A stretch of 64,000 bases of DNA. Source: Pseudomonadota bacterium. GTDB lineage: Bacteria > Pseudomonadota > Gammaproteobacteria > Burkholderiales > Rhodocyclaceae. The DNA lies in assembly GCA_018241685.1 (NCBI GenBank), contig JAFEDJ010000067.1, forward strand, positions 124,001 through 188,000. The letters are read 5' to 3'. This document shows, piece by piece, positions 52,736 through 61,182 of this stretch (its first letter is position 1; the number at the start of each line of letters is the position of its first letter). The notes under the pieces were generated by a model, which was given only the letters and a program-made list of their open reading frames with translations, searched no databases and had not been told where the DNA came from. Both the position numbers and the translations under genes were made by a program.

Positions 52736-54124
52736 ATGAGCGCAACAAAGCAGTCCTCACCCGCGCTGGCGGCGACCCTTGGCACCTGGCAGCTGTGGGG
52801 CATCGCCGTCGGGCTGGTCATCTCCGGCGAGTACTTCGGCTGGAGCTTCGGCTGGGCCTCGGCCGGCACCCTCGGCTTCCTGGTCACCACCATCATGGTG
52901 GCCATCATGTACGGCACCTTCATCTTCAGCTTCACCGAGCTGACCGCCAGCATCCCCCATGCCGGCGGCCCCTTCGCCTACAGTTACCACGCCTTCGGCC
53001 CCACCGGCGGCTACCTGGCCGGCATGGCCACGCTGATCGAGTTCGTGTTTGCGCCACCGGCCATCGCGCTGGCCATCGGCGCCTACCTCAACGTGCAGTT
53101 CCCGTCCCTCGACCCGAAGATCGCGGCGACCGGCGCCTATATTGTCTTCATGGGCCTCAACATCGTCGGCGTGACCATCGCCGCCACCTTCGAGCTGTTC
53201 GTCACGCTGCTCGCCATCTTCGAGCTGCTGGTCTTCATGGGCGTGGTGGCGCCGGGCTTCTCGATGGACAACTTCGCCAAGGGCGGCTGGAGCGGGGCGG
53301 ACAGCTTCTCCATGGCGGCGATCCCCGGCATCTTCGCGGCGATCCCCTTCGCGATCTGGTTCTTTCTCGCCATCGAAGGCGTGGCCATGGCCGCCGAAGA
53401 AGCCAAGGACCCCAAGCGCTCCATCCCCATCGCCTACACCGGCGGCATCCTGACCCTGGTGGTGCTGGCGGTCAGCGTGATGGTGTTTGCCGGCGGCGTG
53501 GGCGACTGGACCAAGCTCGCCAACATCAACGACCCGCTGCCCCAGGCCATGAAGACCATGGTCGGCGAATCCAGCGGCTGGCTGCACATGCTGGTGTGGC
53601 TGGGCCTGTTCGGGCTGGTGGCCTCCTTCCACGGCATCATCCTCGGCTACTCCCGCCAGATCTACGCCCAGGCCCGCTCCGGCTACCTGCCGGGCTGGTT
53701 CGGCAAGGTCCATCCGCGCTTCAAGACCCCGCACCGGGCCATCATCGCCGGCGGCGTGGTCGGCATCGCGGCGATCTTCAGCGATGAATGGCTGTCCTTC
53801 GGCGGCCAGAGCCTCACCGCCAACATCGTCACCATGTCGGTCTTCGGCGCCCTCCTGATGTACGCCCTCAGCATGGCCGCGCTGTTCAAGCTGCGTACCA
53901 CCGAGCCGCGCCTGGCCCGGCCCTACAAGGCCCCGTTCTACCCGCTGTTCCCGGCCATCGCGCTGGCCGGCGCGCTGATCTGCCTGGCCACGGTGGCCTG
54001 GTTCAACCCGCTGCTGGCCAGTGTCTTCGTGCTGATCCTGGCCCTCGGCTACGGCTACTTCCAGCTCACCCACAAACAGCGCGAAGCGGCCCCCATTGCG
54101 GCGCTGGCCGCCGAGGCCGAGTAA
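52736..54124 (+). CDS. eat: Ethanolamine permease (APC family)
   Basis: A 462-residue amino acid/polyamine/organocation transporter with 12 predicted spans. It matches the ethanolamine permease family: LGTWQLWGIAVGLVISGEYFGWSFGWASAGTLGF, FIFSFTELTASIPHAGGPFAYSYHAFGPTGG and AIPFAIWFFLAIEGVAMAAEEAKDPKRSIP. TAGGAG is 7 bases before the ATG. The following gene, eutB, starts 24 bp after its stop, so uptake and cleavage of ethanolamine are made together. Confidence 0.94.
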   Translation: MSATKQSSPALAATLGTWQLWGIAVGLVISGEYFGWSFGWASAGTLGFLVTTIMVAIMYGTFIFSFTELTASIPHAGGPFAYSYHAFGPTGGYLAGMATLIEFVFAPPAIALAIGAYLNVQFPSLDPKIAATGAYIVFMGLNIVGVTIAATFELFVTLLAIFELLVFMGVVAPGFSMDNFAKGGWSGADSFSMAAIPGIFAAIPFAIWFFLAIEGVAMAAEEAKDPKRSIPIAYTGGILTLVVLAVSVMVFAGGVGDWTKLANINDPLPQAMKTMVGESSGWLHMLVWLGLFGLVASFHGIILGYSRQIYAQARSGYLPGWFGKVHPRFKTPHRAIIAGGVVGIAAIFSDEWLSFGGQSLTANIVTMSVFGALLMYALSMAALFKLRTTEPRLARPYKAPFYPLFPAIALAGALICLATVAWFNPLLASVFVLILALGYGYFQLTHKQREAAPIAALAAEAE

Positions 54125-54148
54125 GGCGCGCGCCCGGAGTCTTCGACC

Positions 54149-55531
54149 ATGAGCTACACCTGCACCCTCGGCCTGCGCCGCTACGCCTTCGGCACCCTGA
54201 AGAACCTGCTCGCCAAGGCCAGCCCGGCGCGCTCCGGCGACATGCTCGCCGGCGTGGCGGCGGCCTCGGAAGAGGAGCGCATGGCGGCCCGCATCGCGCT
54301 GGCCGACGTGCCCCTCGCACGCTTCCTGCAGGAAGCCGTGGTGCCCTACGAAGAGGATGAAGTTACCCGCCTCATCCTTGACGAGCATGACGTGGAGGCC
54401 TTTGCACCGGTGGCGGGCCTCACCGTCGGCGAATTCCGCGACTGGCTGCTCTCCGATGCCGCCGACGCGGACAGCCTGCAGGCCCTGGCGCCCGGCCTGA
54501 CCCCCGAGATGGTCGCCGCGGTGAGCAAGCTGATGCGCAATCAGGACTTGATCCTGGCGGCCGCCAAGTGCCGCGTGGTGACGCGCTTCCGCAATACCCT
54601 CGGCCTGCCCGGCCGGCTGGCGGTGCGCCTGCAGCCCAACCATCCGACTGACGATCCGAAGGGCATTGCCGCCTCCATGCTCGACGGCCTGCTCTACGGC
54701 GTCGGCGATGCGGTGATCGGCATCAACCCGGCCACCGACAGCCTGCCGGCGATCACCACCCTGCTGCGCCTGATCGACGAGTTTCGCGAGCAGTACGACG
54801 TGCCGACCCAGAGCTGCGTGCTGACCCACGTCACCAACACCCTCCGCGCCATCGACAAGGGCGCCCCGGTGGACCTGGTGTTCCAGTCCATCGGCGGCAC
54901 CGAGGCGGTGAACCGCAGCTTCGGCGTGACCGCCGCGCTGCTCGACGAGGCCAACGCCGCGGCGAGGGCGCTGGGCCGCGGCTGCGTCGGCAACAACGTG
55001 ATGTATTTCGAGACCGGGCAGGGCAGCGCTCTGTCCGCCAACGCCCACCACGGCGCCGACCAGCAGACCCTCGAAGCCCGCGCCTACGGGCTGGCGCGGC
55101 GCTACCAGCCGCTGCTGGTGAACACCGTGGTCGGCTTCATCGGCCCGGAATACCTCTACGACGGCAAGCAGATCATCCGCGCCGGGCTGGAGGACCACTT
55201 CTGCGGCAAGCTGCTCGGCCTGCCGATGGGCTGCGACATCTGCTACACCAACCATGCCGAGGCCGACCAGGACGACATGGACACCCTGCTGACCCTGCTC
55301 GGCGTGGCCGGCATCAACTTCATCATCGGCGTGCCGGGGGCCGACGACATCATGCTCAACTACCAGAGCACGTCCTTCCACGACGCCCTCTACCTGCGCC
55401 GCGTGCTCGACCGCCGCCGCGCGCCGGAATTCGAGGACTGGCTGGAACGCATGGGCATCGCCGACTACCGCGGCGAGCTGCTGCCCCAGGGCGACACCCA
55501 ACCGCTGCTGGCCCTGGCCGGCCGTTTGTAA
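54149..55531 (+). CDS. eutB: Ethanolamine ammonia-lyase large subunit
   Basis: A 460-residue TIM-barrel subunit of the adenosylcobalamin-dependent lyase that splits ethanolamine into acetaldehyde and ammonia. Family phrases include PYEEDEVTRLI, RFRNTLGLPGRLAVRLQPNHPTDDP, FQSIGGTEAVNRSFGV, GQGSALSANAHHGADQQTLEARAYG and GLPMGCDICYTNHAEADQDDMD. Full length. No carboxysome-like shell genes or eutA reactivase are in the window, so this is the simple, non-compartment type of pathway as in pseudomonads. Confidence 0.97.
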   Translation: MSYTCTLGLRRYAFGTLKNLLAKASPARSGDMLAGVAAASEEERMAARIALADVPLARFLQEAVVPYEEDEVTRLILDEHDVEAFAPVAGLTVGEFRDWLLSDAADADSLQALAPGLTPEMVAAVSKLMRNQDLILAAAKCRVVTRFRNTLGLPGRLAVRLQPNHPTDDPKGIAASMLDGLLYGVGDAVIGINPATDSLPAITTLLRLIDEFREQYDVPTQSCVLTHVTNTLRAIDKGAPVDLVFQSIGGTEAVNRSFGVTAALLDEANAAARALGRGCVGNNVMYFETGQGSALSANAHHGADQQTLEARAYGLARRYQPLLVNTVVGFIGPEYLYDGKQIIRAGLEDHFCGKLLGLPMGCDICYTNHAEADQDDMDTLLTLLGVAGINFIIGVPGADDIMLNYQSTSFHDALYLRRVLDRRRAPEFEDWLERMGIADYRGELLPQGDTQPLLALAGRL

Positions 55532-55546
55532 GGAGGAGGGCGCATC

Positions 55547-56359
55547 ATGAGCAAACCCGCCATCGTCACCCCCGACCCCTGGCTGCGCCTGCAAAGCCTC
55601 ACCCGCGCGCGGGTCGCCCTCGGGCGCAGCGGCGTCAGCCTGCCAACCCGCGAGGTGCTGCGCTTCGGCACCGCCCACGCCCAGGCCCGCGACGCGGTGC
55701 ACCAGGCGCTGGATGTGCAGGCCCTGCAGGGCGAATTGCACGAGGCCGGCTTCAACACCCTCGCCGTACACAGCCAGGCGGCTGACCGCGGCGTGTATCT
55801 GCGCCGCCCCGACTGGGGCCGCCGCCTCGCGCCGGACAGCGCGGACATGCTGGCGCAGCAGGCCCCGTCCCTGTGGCCGGCGGCGCCCAAGCTGGCCATC
55901 GTGGTGGCCGACGGGTTGTCGTCATTGGCCACCCGCAGCCACGCGCAGCTCTTGCTGGAAGCGCTGCTGCCGTATTTCCCCGACCTGCGGACGCTGCCGG
56001 TGGTGGTGGCGACGCAGGCCCGCGTCGCGCTGGGCGACGAGATCGGCCACATCCTCGGCGCCGAACAGTTGGTGATGATGATCGGCGAACGGCCGGGCCT
56101 GTCGTCGCCGGACAGCCTCGGCCTTTACCTCACCACCCATCCGCGCCCCGGCCTCACCGACGCCAACCGCAACTGCATCTCCAATGTGCGGCCCGAAGGG
56201 CTGCCCTACGCGGAAGCCGCCCGCAAGCTGGCCTTCCTGATCGCCGGCGCGCGCCGCCTCGGCCGCAGCGGCGTGGACCTGAAGGACGACAGCGACAGCC
56301 ACGCGCTGCTGGCAGGCGACGCCGACCTGCCCGCGCTGGAGGCCGCTCCGCCCGCCTGA
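55547..56359 (+). CDS. eutC: Ethanolamine ammonia-lyase small subunit
   Basis: A 270-residue subunit forming the cobalamin-binding part of ethanolamine ammonia-lyase with EutB. Signatures are TRARVALGRSGVSLPTREVLRF, KLAIVVADGLSSLATRSHA, RVALGDEIGHILGAEQLVMMIGERPGLSSPDSLGLYLTTHPRPG and NRNCISNVRPEGLPYAEAARKLAFL. AGGAGGAG precedes the ATG, and eutB ends 15 bp earlier, so expression is coupled. The C-terminal 25 residues are variable. Confidence 0.97.
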   Translation: MSKPAIVTPDPWLRLQSLTRARVALGRSGVSLPTREVLRFGTAHAQARDAVHQALDVQALQGELHEAGFNTLAVHSQAADRGVYLRRPDWGRRLAPDSADMLAQQAPSLWPAAPKLAIVVADGLSSLATRSHAQLLLEALLPYFPDLRTLPVVVATQARVALGDEIGHILGAEQLVMMIGERPGLSSPDSLGLYLTTHPRPGLTDANRNCISNVRPEGLPYAEAARKLAFLIAGARRLGRSGVDLKDDSDSHALLAGDADLPALEAAPPA

Positions 56360-56440
56360 ATCCCCGCGCAGCCCCATACCGGGGCCGCGCCAAACCGTGT
56401 TTCGTCTTACCCCCTATTGATTCACTTCAAGGAGATCGTC

Positions 56441-57301
56441 ATGCCCGCAGCAACCCACCGCGCCCTGCGCACTGCGCTTCCCCTCGCCCTCGCGGGCGCC
56501 TGCCTGGCCACCGCGCTGCCCGCCGCCGCGGCCGACGGCGAATCCGCCTGGACCGTGCCGGTCAGCGTCAGCTTCGTCAGCGACTACATCTTCCGCGGCC
56601 AGTCCCAGAGCTGGGGCAAGCCGGCCCTGCAGTTCAGCGTCGAGGCCGACCACGCCTCCGGCGCCTACGCCGGCTTCGCGGCCTCCAACGTGTCCGACCA
56701 CTGGTTGCCCGGCGCCGCGGTGGAGATGGACTTCTACGGCGGCTTCCGCGGCAAGGTCACGGAGGCCGTCGGCTACGACGTCGGCCTGATCTACTACACC
56801 TACCCCGGCGCCAACTGGCACGACTCCGCCTTCGACGGCTACAACCGCTCCAACAGCCTCAACACCGCCGAAGCCTACGTGTCGGTCAGCTACGACTGGC
56901 TCAGCTTCAAGACCGGCCGCACCCTCACCGAATACTTCGGCTGGAGCACCAACAACTCCCCGGTGAACGGCGGCTTCTACGGCGACGCCAACGCCGGCGT
57001 CACCGGCAGCACGCGCGGCTCCTACTTCTACGAACTCAACGCCGCCCGCGACGTGGCCGAAGGCTGGAACCTCAGCGGCCAGATCGGCCGCCAGGTCATC
57101 GCCAACTCCACCGGCCTCGACATCAACTACTACAAGCTCGGCATCACCCGCAGCCTGCCCGACGGCTGGAGCGCTGGCGCCTTCTACTCCGCCTCCAGCG
57201 AGCCCAACGCCTACAAACACTTCCTCAGCTTGAGCGACACCACCTCGTACTCCGACATCGCCAAGAAAAAGTTCTTCATCAGCATCGCGAAGTCCTTCTA
57301 A
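56441..57301 (+). CDS. TorF-family outer-membrane porin-like protein
   Basis: A 286-residue protein with a signal peptide cut near AAAADGES. The mature part has the alternating strand pattern of the TorF (TIGR02001) family: VSVSFVSDYIFRGQSQSWGKPALQFSVEADHASGAYAGFAASNVS, then many Tyr/Trp-rich strands and a terminal Phe (SIAKSF), the usual outer-membrane insertion signal. AAGGAG is 8 bases before ATG 56441. It follows eutC by 81 bp and probably lets ethanolamine or a related solute across the outer membrane; that role is inferred from position. Confidence 0.85.
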   Translation: MPAATHRALRTALPLALAGACLATALPAAAADGESAWTVPVSVSFVSDYIFRGQSQSWGKPALQFSVEADHASGAYAGFAASNVSDHWLPGAAVEMDFYGGFRGKVTEAVGYDVGLIYYTYPGANWHDSAFDGYNRSNSLNTAEAYVSVSYDWLSFKTGRTLTEYFGWSTNNSPVNGGFYGDANAGVTGSTRGSYFYELNAARDVAEGWNLSGQIGRQVIANSTGLDINYYKLGITRSLPDGWSAGAFYSASSEPNAYKHFLSLSDTTSYSDIAKKKFFISIAKSF

Positions 57302-57306
57302 CAGGC

Positions 57307-57516
57307 GTGTGAGTTGAGCGTGCACGTGTGCACGCTCAACGTGCACCGCTGTGAGATCAACGTGCACGGGTGCACGATCAACTCTGGGCCGTGCACGCTC
57401 AACATTGGCGCGTGAATGTTGATCTACAGGCGGTGCACGTTCAACTTCAGGCCGTGCACATTGAAGTACACGCCGTGTACATAGAACTCACAGCGCTGTG
57501 ACATCAGCATTGGGGC
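57307..57516. repeat. Ten 21-bp tandem units in exact register
   Basis: Units start at 57307, 57328, 57349, 57370, 57391, 57412, 57433, 57454, 57475 and 57496. The core is GTGCACGNTCAAC followed by eight variable bases; T2, G3 and A11 never vary and T9 and C13 vary once each. The first two units contain a 13-bp inverted repeat (57313-57325 with 57328-57340). On the minus strand the same DNA reads as a heptapeptide pattern (L-N-V-H-G-L-x) but with an internal TAG. No gene product is supported. The array starts 5 bp after the porin stop. Confidence 0.85.
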
Positions 57517-57544
57517 GCCGAAGGTCTTCTTCGGCGCCCCAATG
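57508..57544 (+). terminator. Strong hairpin after the 21-bp array
   Basis: A perfect 16-bp stem (57508-57523 with 57529-57544, loop GTCTT) with core TTGGGGCGCCGAAG, followed by TTCTTC. It probably ends transcription from the eut/porin operon and overlaps the last repeat unit. Confidence 0.7.
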
Positions 57545-57569
57545 TTCTTCTATGTGCCGCCAAAGGGGA

Positions 57570-57720
57570 GTGTCAGGAGTTTTGTGTTTGAGGCTGTGGT
57601 GGAGAGAGTCTTGCCGGGCAAGACTCTCTCCAGGGGACTTGGTTGGAGGCTGCTTCTCGGCCAAAGCTGCCATCTGCTGGAAGAGCCGCCGATGGCAGCT
57701 TTACACAAAATCCCGGACAT
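57570..57720. mobile_element. Remnant or miniature form of an IS256-like insertion element
   Basis: GTGTCAGGAGTTTTGTGT (57570-57587) and the inverse of 57703-57720 (ATGTCCGGGATTTTGTGT) match at 14 of 18 bases as terminal inverted repeats. The style (GTGTCnGG...TTTTGTGT) resembles ends of IS256-type elements. Inside are two further perfect inverted repeats: GGAGAGAGTCTTGCC at 57601-57631 and GCTGCCATC/GATGGCAGC at 57666-57699. No transposase remains. No certain target duplication was seen. Confidence 0.45.
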
Positions 57721-57731
57721 GCCCATGGAAC

Positions 57732-58640
57732 TCATAGCGAGTGATGGTGGCTCAAGGCGGCACAGGCTTTGCGGACGGTGTCTGCGAGAACGCCCTGCAG
57801 GGGGTGCGGAGCTGCGATTTCCGGAAGAAGCATATTCACCTGGTAACCGATGGCAACGGTAAGAGGCCGCACTACTAGGTCCGGTCCGCTGAGTTCCAGT
57901 GCGGTGAGCGGATTTACGATGGCAACGCCCAGGCCCTGACGCACCATGGCGCAGACGGCCACTGCGCTCGTGGTTTCAAGCAGGGTTGCGCGATGTACTT
58001 TAGCGTCCTCGAACATCGCATCAATGGCGGTTCGATACGGGTCGCCAACCGCGAGACTGATGAAGCGCTCGCCTGTAAAGTCGCGGGGTTGCAGTCGCGC
58101 CTTGTGGCAAAGGCTGTGATCACGTGGCAAAACAGCCACTTCATTGACTTTCAGTAGGGGCTGCAAGGCAACTCCAGCAGGTGCCTCTTGGGTTTCACTC
58201 AGTCCCAGGTCAAAACGCTGTTCACTCATGGCGTGCTCCAGCCAGGGCGACTCTAAGGGATGCACGCTGACTCCTAGTTCAGGATGTGCATGTGAGAGAT
58301 ATACCAGTGCACGGGGTACCAAGGCATGGGCCAATGCCGGCAAACACGCAATGCGCAAGCGACCTGTCACTTGCGTGCGCAATTCGCTGGCGCGCGCTGC
58401 GATCTGTTCCAAGCCTATAAACGAGCGTTCTACTTCCTGCATCAGCGCAAGTGCTCGCACGGTAGGTCGTAATCGGCCCCGCACCCGGTCAAAAAGGTTA
58501 AACCCCAGTAACTGCTCCAGACGACCCAGCTCGCGACTCAAAGTGGGCTGGCTTGACGCGCACGCGTCAGCTGCACGCCCCAGGTTGCCGTGCAGCATGA
58601 TGGCGCGAAACATCGTCAGCTGGCGATGAGTTAAATTCAT
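57732..58640 (-). CDS. lysR: LysR-type regulator of lysA
   Basis: A 302-residue LysR-family protein with a winged helix-turn-helix at 3-60 (RQLTMFRAIMLHGNLGRAADACASSQPTLSRELGRLEQ) and an effector-binding domain. It is strikingly like the founding LysR itself: SQPTxSRELxRxE, FDRVRGRLRPTV, PLESPWLE, SEQRFDLGLSET, AVCAMVRQGLGVAIVNPLTAL. LysR activates lysA when diaminopimelate is available and lysine is low. It is divergent from lysA with 69 bp between, the classic layout. Codon use is visibly less GC-biased than in the eut genes. Confidence 0.9.
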   Translation of the reverse strand: MNLTHRQLTMFRAIMLHGNLGRAADACASSQPTLSRELGRLEQLLGFNLFDRVRGRLRPTVRALALMQEVERSFIGLEQIAARASELRTQVTGRLRIACLPALAHALVPRALVYLSHAHPELGVSVHPLESPWLEHAMSEQRFDLGLSETQEAPAGVALQPLLKVNEVAVLPRDHSLCHKARLQPRDFTGERFISLAVGDPYRTAIDAMFEDAKVHRATLLETTSAVAVCAMVRQGLGVAIVNPLTALELSGPDLVVRPLTVAIGYQVNMLLPEIAAPHPLQGVLADTVRKACAALSHHHSL

Positions 58641-58709
58641 ATCAATATTGAATAGCTACATGACAAAAATAGCATTGATTGAATTGACTATGAAGGGAAT
58701 CATCCACCC

Positions 58710-59960
58710 ATGAACCCTTTTACTCCCGCTACCATCGCTCCTTTGGCCCAGCAGTTCGATACCCCGCTGTGGATCTACGATGCCGACACCATTACGCGCC
58801 AGATTGCCGCTCTGCGGTTGTTTGACGTAGTGCGTTTCGCTCAGAAAGCCAACTCCAATACACACATCCTTCGCCTCATGAAGCGACAGGGCGTAGTGGT
58901 GGACTCGGTGTCTTTGGGTGAAATCGAACGCGCATTGGCTGGTGGTTTTACGCCGGGCTTGCACAACGGGCACGCAGACATCGTGTTCACGGCCGATCTG
59001 CTGGACCGCGCTACGCTTGCGCGCGTGGTGGAACTCAATATTCCCGTGAACTGCGGCTCCATGGACATGCTGGACCAATTGGGTGCGGTCAACCCGGGGC
59101 ACCCGGTGTGGCTACGCATCAACCCAGGTTTCGGGCATGGCCATTCCAAGAAAACAAATACCGGTGGCGAGCATAGCAAGCATGGCATCTGGCATGGCGA
59201 CCTGGTACGCGCCTGCGAAAAGATCAAGTCCAACAGCCTGGCCTTGCAGGGCCTGCACATGCACATCGGCTCAGGCGTGGACTACGAGCACTTGCAGGAA
59301 GTGTGCGGTGCAATGCTGAAGCTGGTAGAGGTAGTGAATGCGCAGGGTTTGGACCTGCACGCCATCTCCGCGGGCGGCGGTCTGTCCGTTCCCTACCAGG
59401 CCGGTGAACCCACGATTGATACGGCGCACTACTTTTCATTATGGGATGCAGCGCGCCATGCCGTGGAACAACTGCTGGAGCACCCAGTGAAACTGGAAAT
59501 AGAACCGGGCCGCTATTTAATGGCCGAGTCCGGCGTGCTGGTCACCGAGGTACGCGCCACGAAGCAACAGGGCGCTAATCATTTTGTGATGGTGGACGCT
59601 GGCTTCAGTGATCTGGCTCGCCCGGCCCTATACGGCGCCTACCACGGTATGGAGTTGATCCACTCTGATGGCACAGCGGTTAATGGCCTGCAGTTTGACA
59701 CGGTGGTTGCCGGACCTCTGTGCGAGTCGGGAGATGTGTTTACGCAGGGAGACGGTGGCGTGGTGTTGCACCGCTCCTTGCCGCAGGCGCAGGTGGGCGA
59801 TCTGCTGGTGTTGCACGACACCGGTGCGTATGGCGCCTCCATGTCATCGAACTACAACGCACGCCCGCTGATTGCCGAAGTGCTGATGGAAAATGGTGAG
59901 CCCCGGCTTATTCGACGAAGGCAGACGGTGGCTGAGCTGCTCGCGCTGGAGGCGGTGTAA
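58710..59960 (+). CDS. lysA: Diaminopimelate decarboxylase
   Basis: A 416-residue PLP enzyme making lysine from meso-diaminopimelate. The PLP lysine is in RFAQKANSN (K46); other family motifs are HMHIGSG, AISAGGGLSVPY, EIEPGRYLMAESG, GPLCESGDVF and DTGAYGASMSSNYNARP. It matches the Escherichia coli-type LysA regulated by LysR. Codon use is lower in GC than upstream genes, and the pair may be a second, acquired copy, since betaproteobacteria normally carry another lysA near dapF. An AAGGGA sequence lies upstream of the ATG. Confidence 0.93.
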   Translation: MNPFTPATIAPLAQQFDTPLWIYDADTITRQIAALRLFDVVRFAQKANSNTHILRLMKRQGVVVDSVSLGEIERALAGGFTPGLHNGHADIVFTADLLDRATLARVVELNIPVNCGSMDMLDQLGAVNPGHPVWLRINPGFGHGHSKKTNTGGEHSKHGIWHGDLVRACEKIKSNSLALQGLHMHIGSGVDYEHLQEVCGAMLKLVEVVNAQGLDLHAISAGGGLSVPYQAGEPTIDTAHYFSLWDAARHAVEQLLEHPVKLEIEPGRYLMAESGVLVTEVRATKQQGANHFVMVDAGFSDLARPALYGAYHGMELIHSDGTAVNGLQFDTVVAGPLCESGDVFTQGDGGVVLHRSLPQAQVGDLLVLHDTGAYGASMSSNYNARPLIAEVLMENGEPRLIRRRQTVAELLALEAV

Positions 59961-60061
59961 GGCATCTATGGCCGCATGGCTGCTTAGGAGAAAGCTGACT
60001 GGCTGCTTGGGGTCGGAAGTTCGCGTTCGCTGGATGGGAAAGCTGCCGTTCAAGGGCTCCC

Positions 60062-60110
60062 AAGGCTGAACGGCAGGTAAACGACAGATTGCAGCCCGAT
60101 TCCGCGCATT
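60062..60110 (+). repeat. Diverged direct repeat, left copy
   Basis: About 45-50 bases resembling 63792-63840 at roughly 70 percent identity without gaps (shared core CAGATTGC). The two copies bracket the TetR/UbiB-like/membrane/transglutaminase genes in the same orientation. Confidence 0.45.
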
Positions 60111-60357
60111 AGGCCAACGGCCGGCATTGGCCGAGGAAGAGCCCTTCGGATCCGCGGCTGGACCTCGGCCGGAGCTGCCGTTCAGTCCCCACAAACTGAG
60201 CGGCTGTTCTTGGACGCTAAACAGACTCCACCGTGACTAAGAAATCCGAGGCGATTCACTGCCGTCCAATGTTCTTACACTGTTCGGTTGACGCGCGCTT
60301 CCTGTTTGCCTTTTATTTCATATCCAGCCCAGCTCTTCGGGAACCAAGAGAGTTGAT

Positions 60358-60420
60358 AAAGTGAAATTACAGTTTACAAATTCGTCTTTGATGGTAGTTT
60401 ACGAATAGTAATTTCACTTT
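60358..60420. promoter_or_regulatory. 13-bp inverted repeat surrounding the tetR promoter region
   Basis: AAAGTGAAATTAC (60358-60370) and GTAATTTCACTTT (60408-60420) are perfect inverse copies 37 bp apart, ending right at the first possible start codon. Between them AGTTTACAAAT (60371) and AGTTTACGAAT (60396) repeat directly. This is a likely autoregulatory operator for the TetR protein. Confidence 0.55.
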
Positions 60421-60432
60421 ATGGTGGCTGTG

Positions 60433-61182
60433 ATGAAAATCAATGAGCAGGAAAAGGAACGAACCCGAGAGCGAATCCTGGAGGCGGCGGTCGATGTGGT
60501 TAGCGCGAAGGGCTTCCGCACGGCGTCAATGCGCGAGATCGCGCAGAGGGCCGGGGTGGGCGATGCCACCATCTACAATTATTTCCCGAGCAAGGAAAAA
60601 CTGGTCTATGGCTACTGCGAACAGGTGCAGCGGCGAGTGATGGCCGGCTTGCAGGGGATTGCCGATTTCCACGAATACTCGCTGGTCGAGCAGTTGCAGC
60701 AACTGGTCGATCTGGAAATGCAAACCTGGCTGCCGGCGCGCGAGTTCCTGCGCGAGGTGTTCGAGCTCAGTTTTCAGGCGCCGGGTGCTGCGCACGAGTT
60801 GCTGGCGGTGAGCCGCCAACTCAACCAGCGCATGGTCGTCGATCTGCTTGACGCCGCCATCGAGGCCGGCGAGATTCCGGCGCAGCCCTACAGCGAGTTG
60901 TTGCCGCGCCTGTTCTGGGATTTCCAGACCGGCATCCTTGCCTACTGGCTGAAAGACGATTCGGAAGGCTTCGCCAACACCACGCAACTACTCGATCGCA
61001 GCATGGAAATAGTCGGCGGCATCCTGCATCTGGGGCTGATCGGCAAAGCCTTTGATCTCATCTCCTTTCTTTTCCGCAGCCATGTGCTGAGCCATCTGGA
61101 GAGCTTTGCCAGCCTGCGCCAGGCAGCGATAGCGACGAAACGGCGCTTCATGGCCGGCAGCGATGAAACCCGCCCTGCCTGA
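60433..61182 (+). CDS. TetR-family transcriptional regulator
   Basis: About 249 residues. The N-terminal helix-turn-helix (KERTRERILEAAVDVVSAKGFRTASMREIAQRAGVGDATIYNYFPSKEKL) is a standard TetR DNA-binding domain; the rest is a helical ligand domain of unknown specificity, somewhat longer than average. ATG at 60433 fits the family start; ATG at 60421 would add four residues. Neither has a strong ribosome-binding site. The inverted repeat just upstream suggests self-repression. It overlaps the kinase-like gene by 20 bp, so the two are co-expressed. Confidence 0.9.
   Translation: MKINEQEKERTRERILEAAVDVVSAKGFRTASMREIAQRAGVGDATIYNYFPSKEKLVYGYCEQVQRRVMAGLQGIADFHEYSLVEQLQQLVDLEMQTWLPAREFLREVFELSFQAPGAAHELLAVSRQLNQRMVVDLLDAAIEAGEIPAQPYSELLPRLFWDFQTGILAYWLKDDSEGFANTTQLLDRSMEIVGGILHLGLIGKAFDLISFLFRSHVLSHLESFASLRQAAIATKRRFMAGSDETRPA

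Larger units (their letters stand above)
59961..60432. other. Intergenic region with repeats between lysA and the TetR gene
   Basis: About 470 bases with no credible gene. It contains CTGCCGTTCA at 60043-60052, its inverse at 60067-60076 and a second direct copy at 60175-60184. It also holds a segment (60062-60110) repeated near the window end, and AT-rich promoter DNA with a long inverted repeat before tetR. Confidence 0.6.

Noticed and set aside
57307..57516. CRISPR array
   Set aside because: Period is only 21 bp, spacers would be 8 bases, units are degenerate, and no cas genes are nearby.
57488..57862. Short genes in both strands around the IS remnant
   Set aside because: Frames of 60-106 codons here overlap inverted repeats and have no ribosome-binding sites or family features; they are better explained as element remnant DNA.
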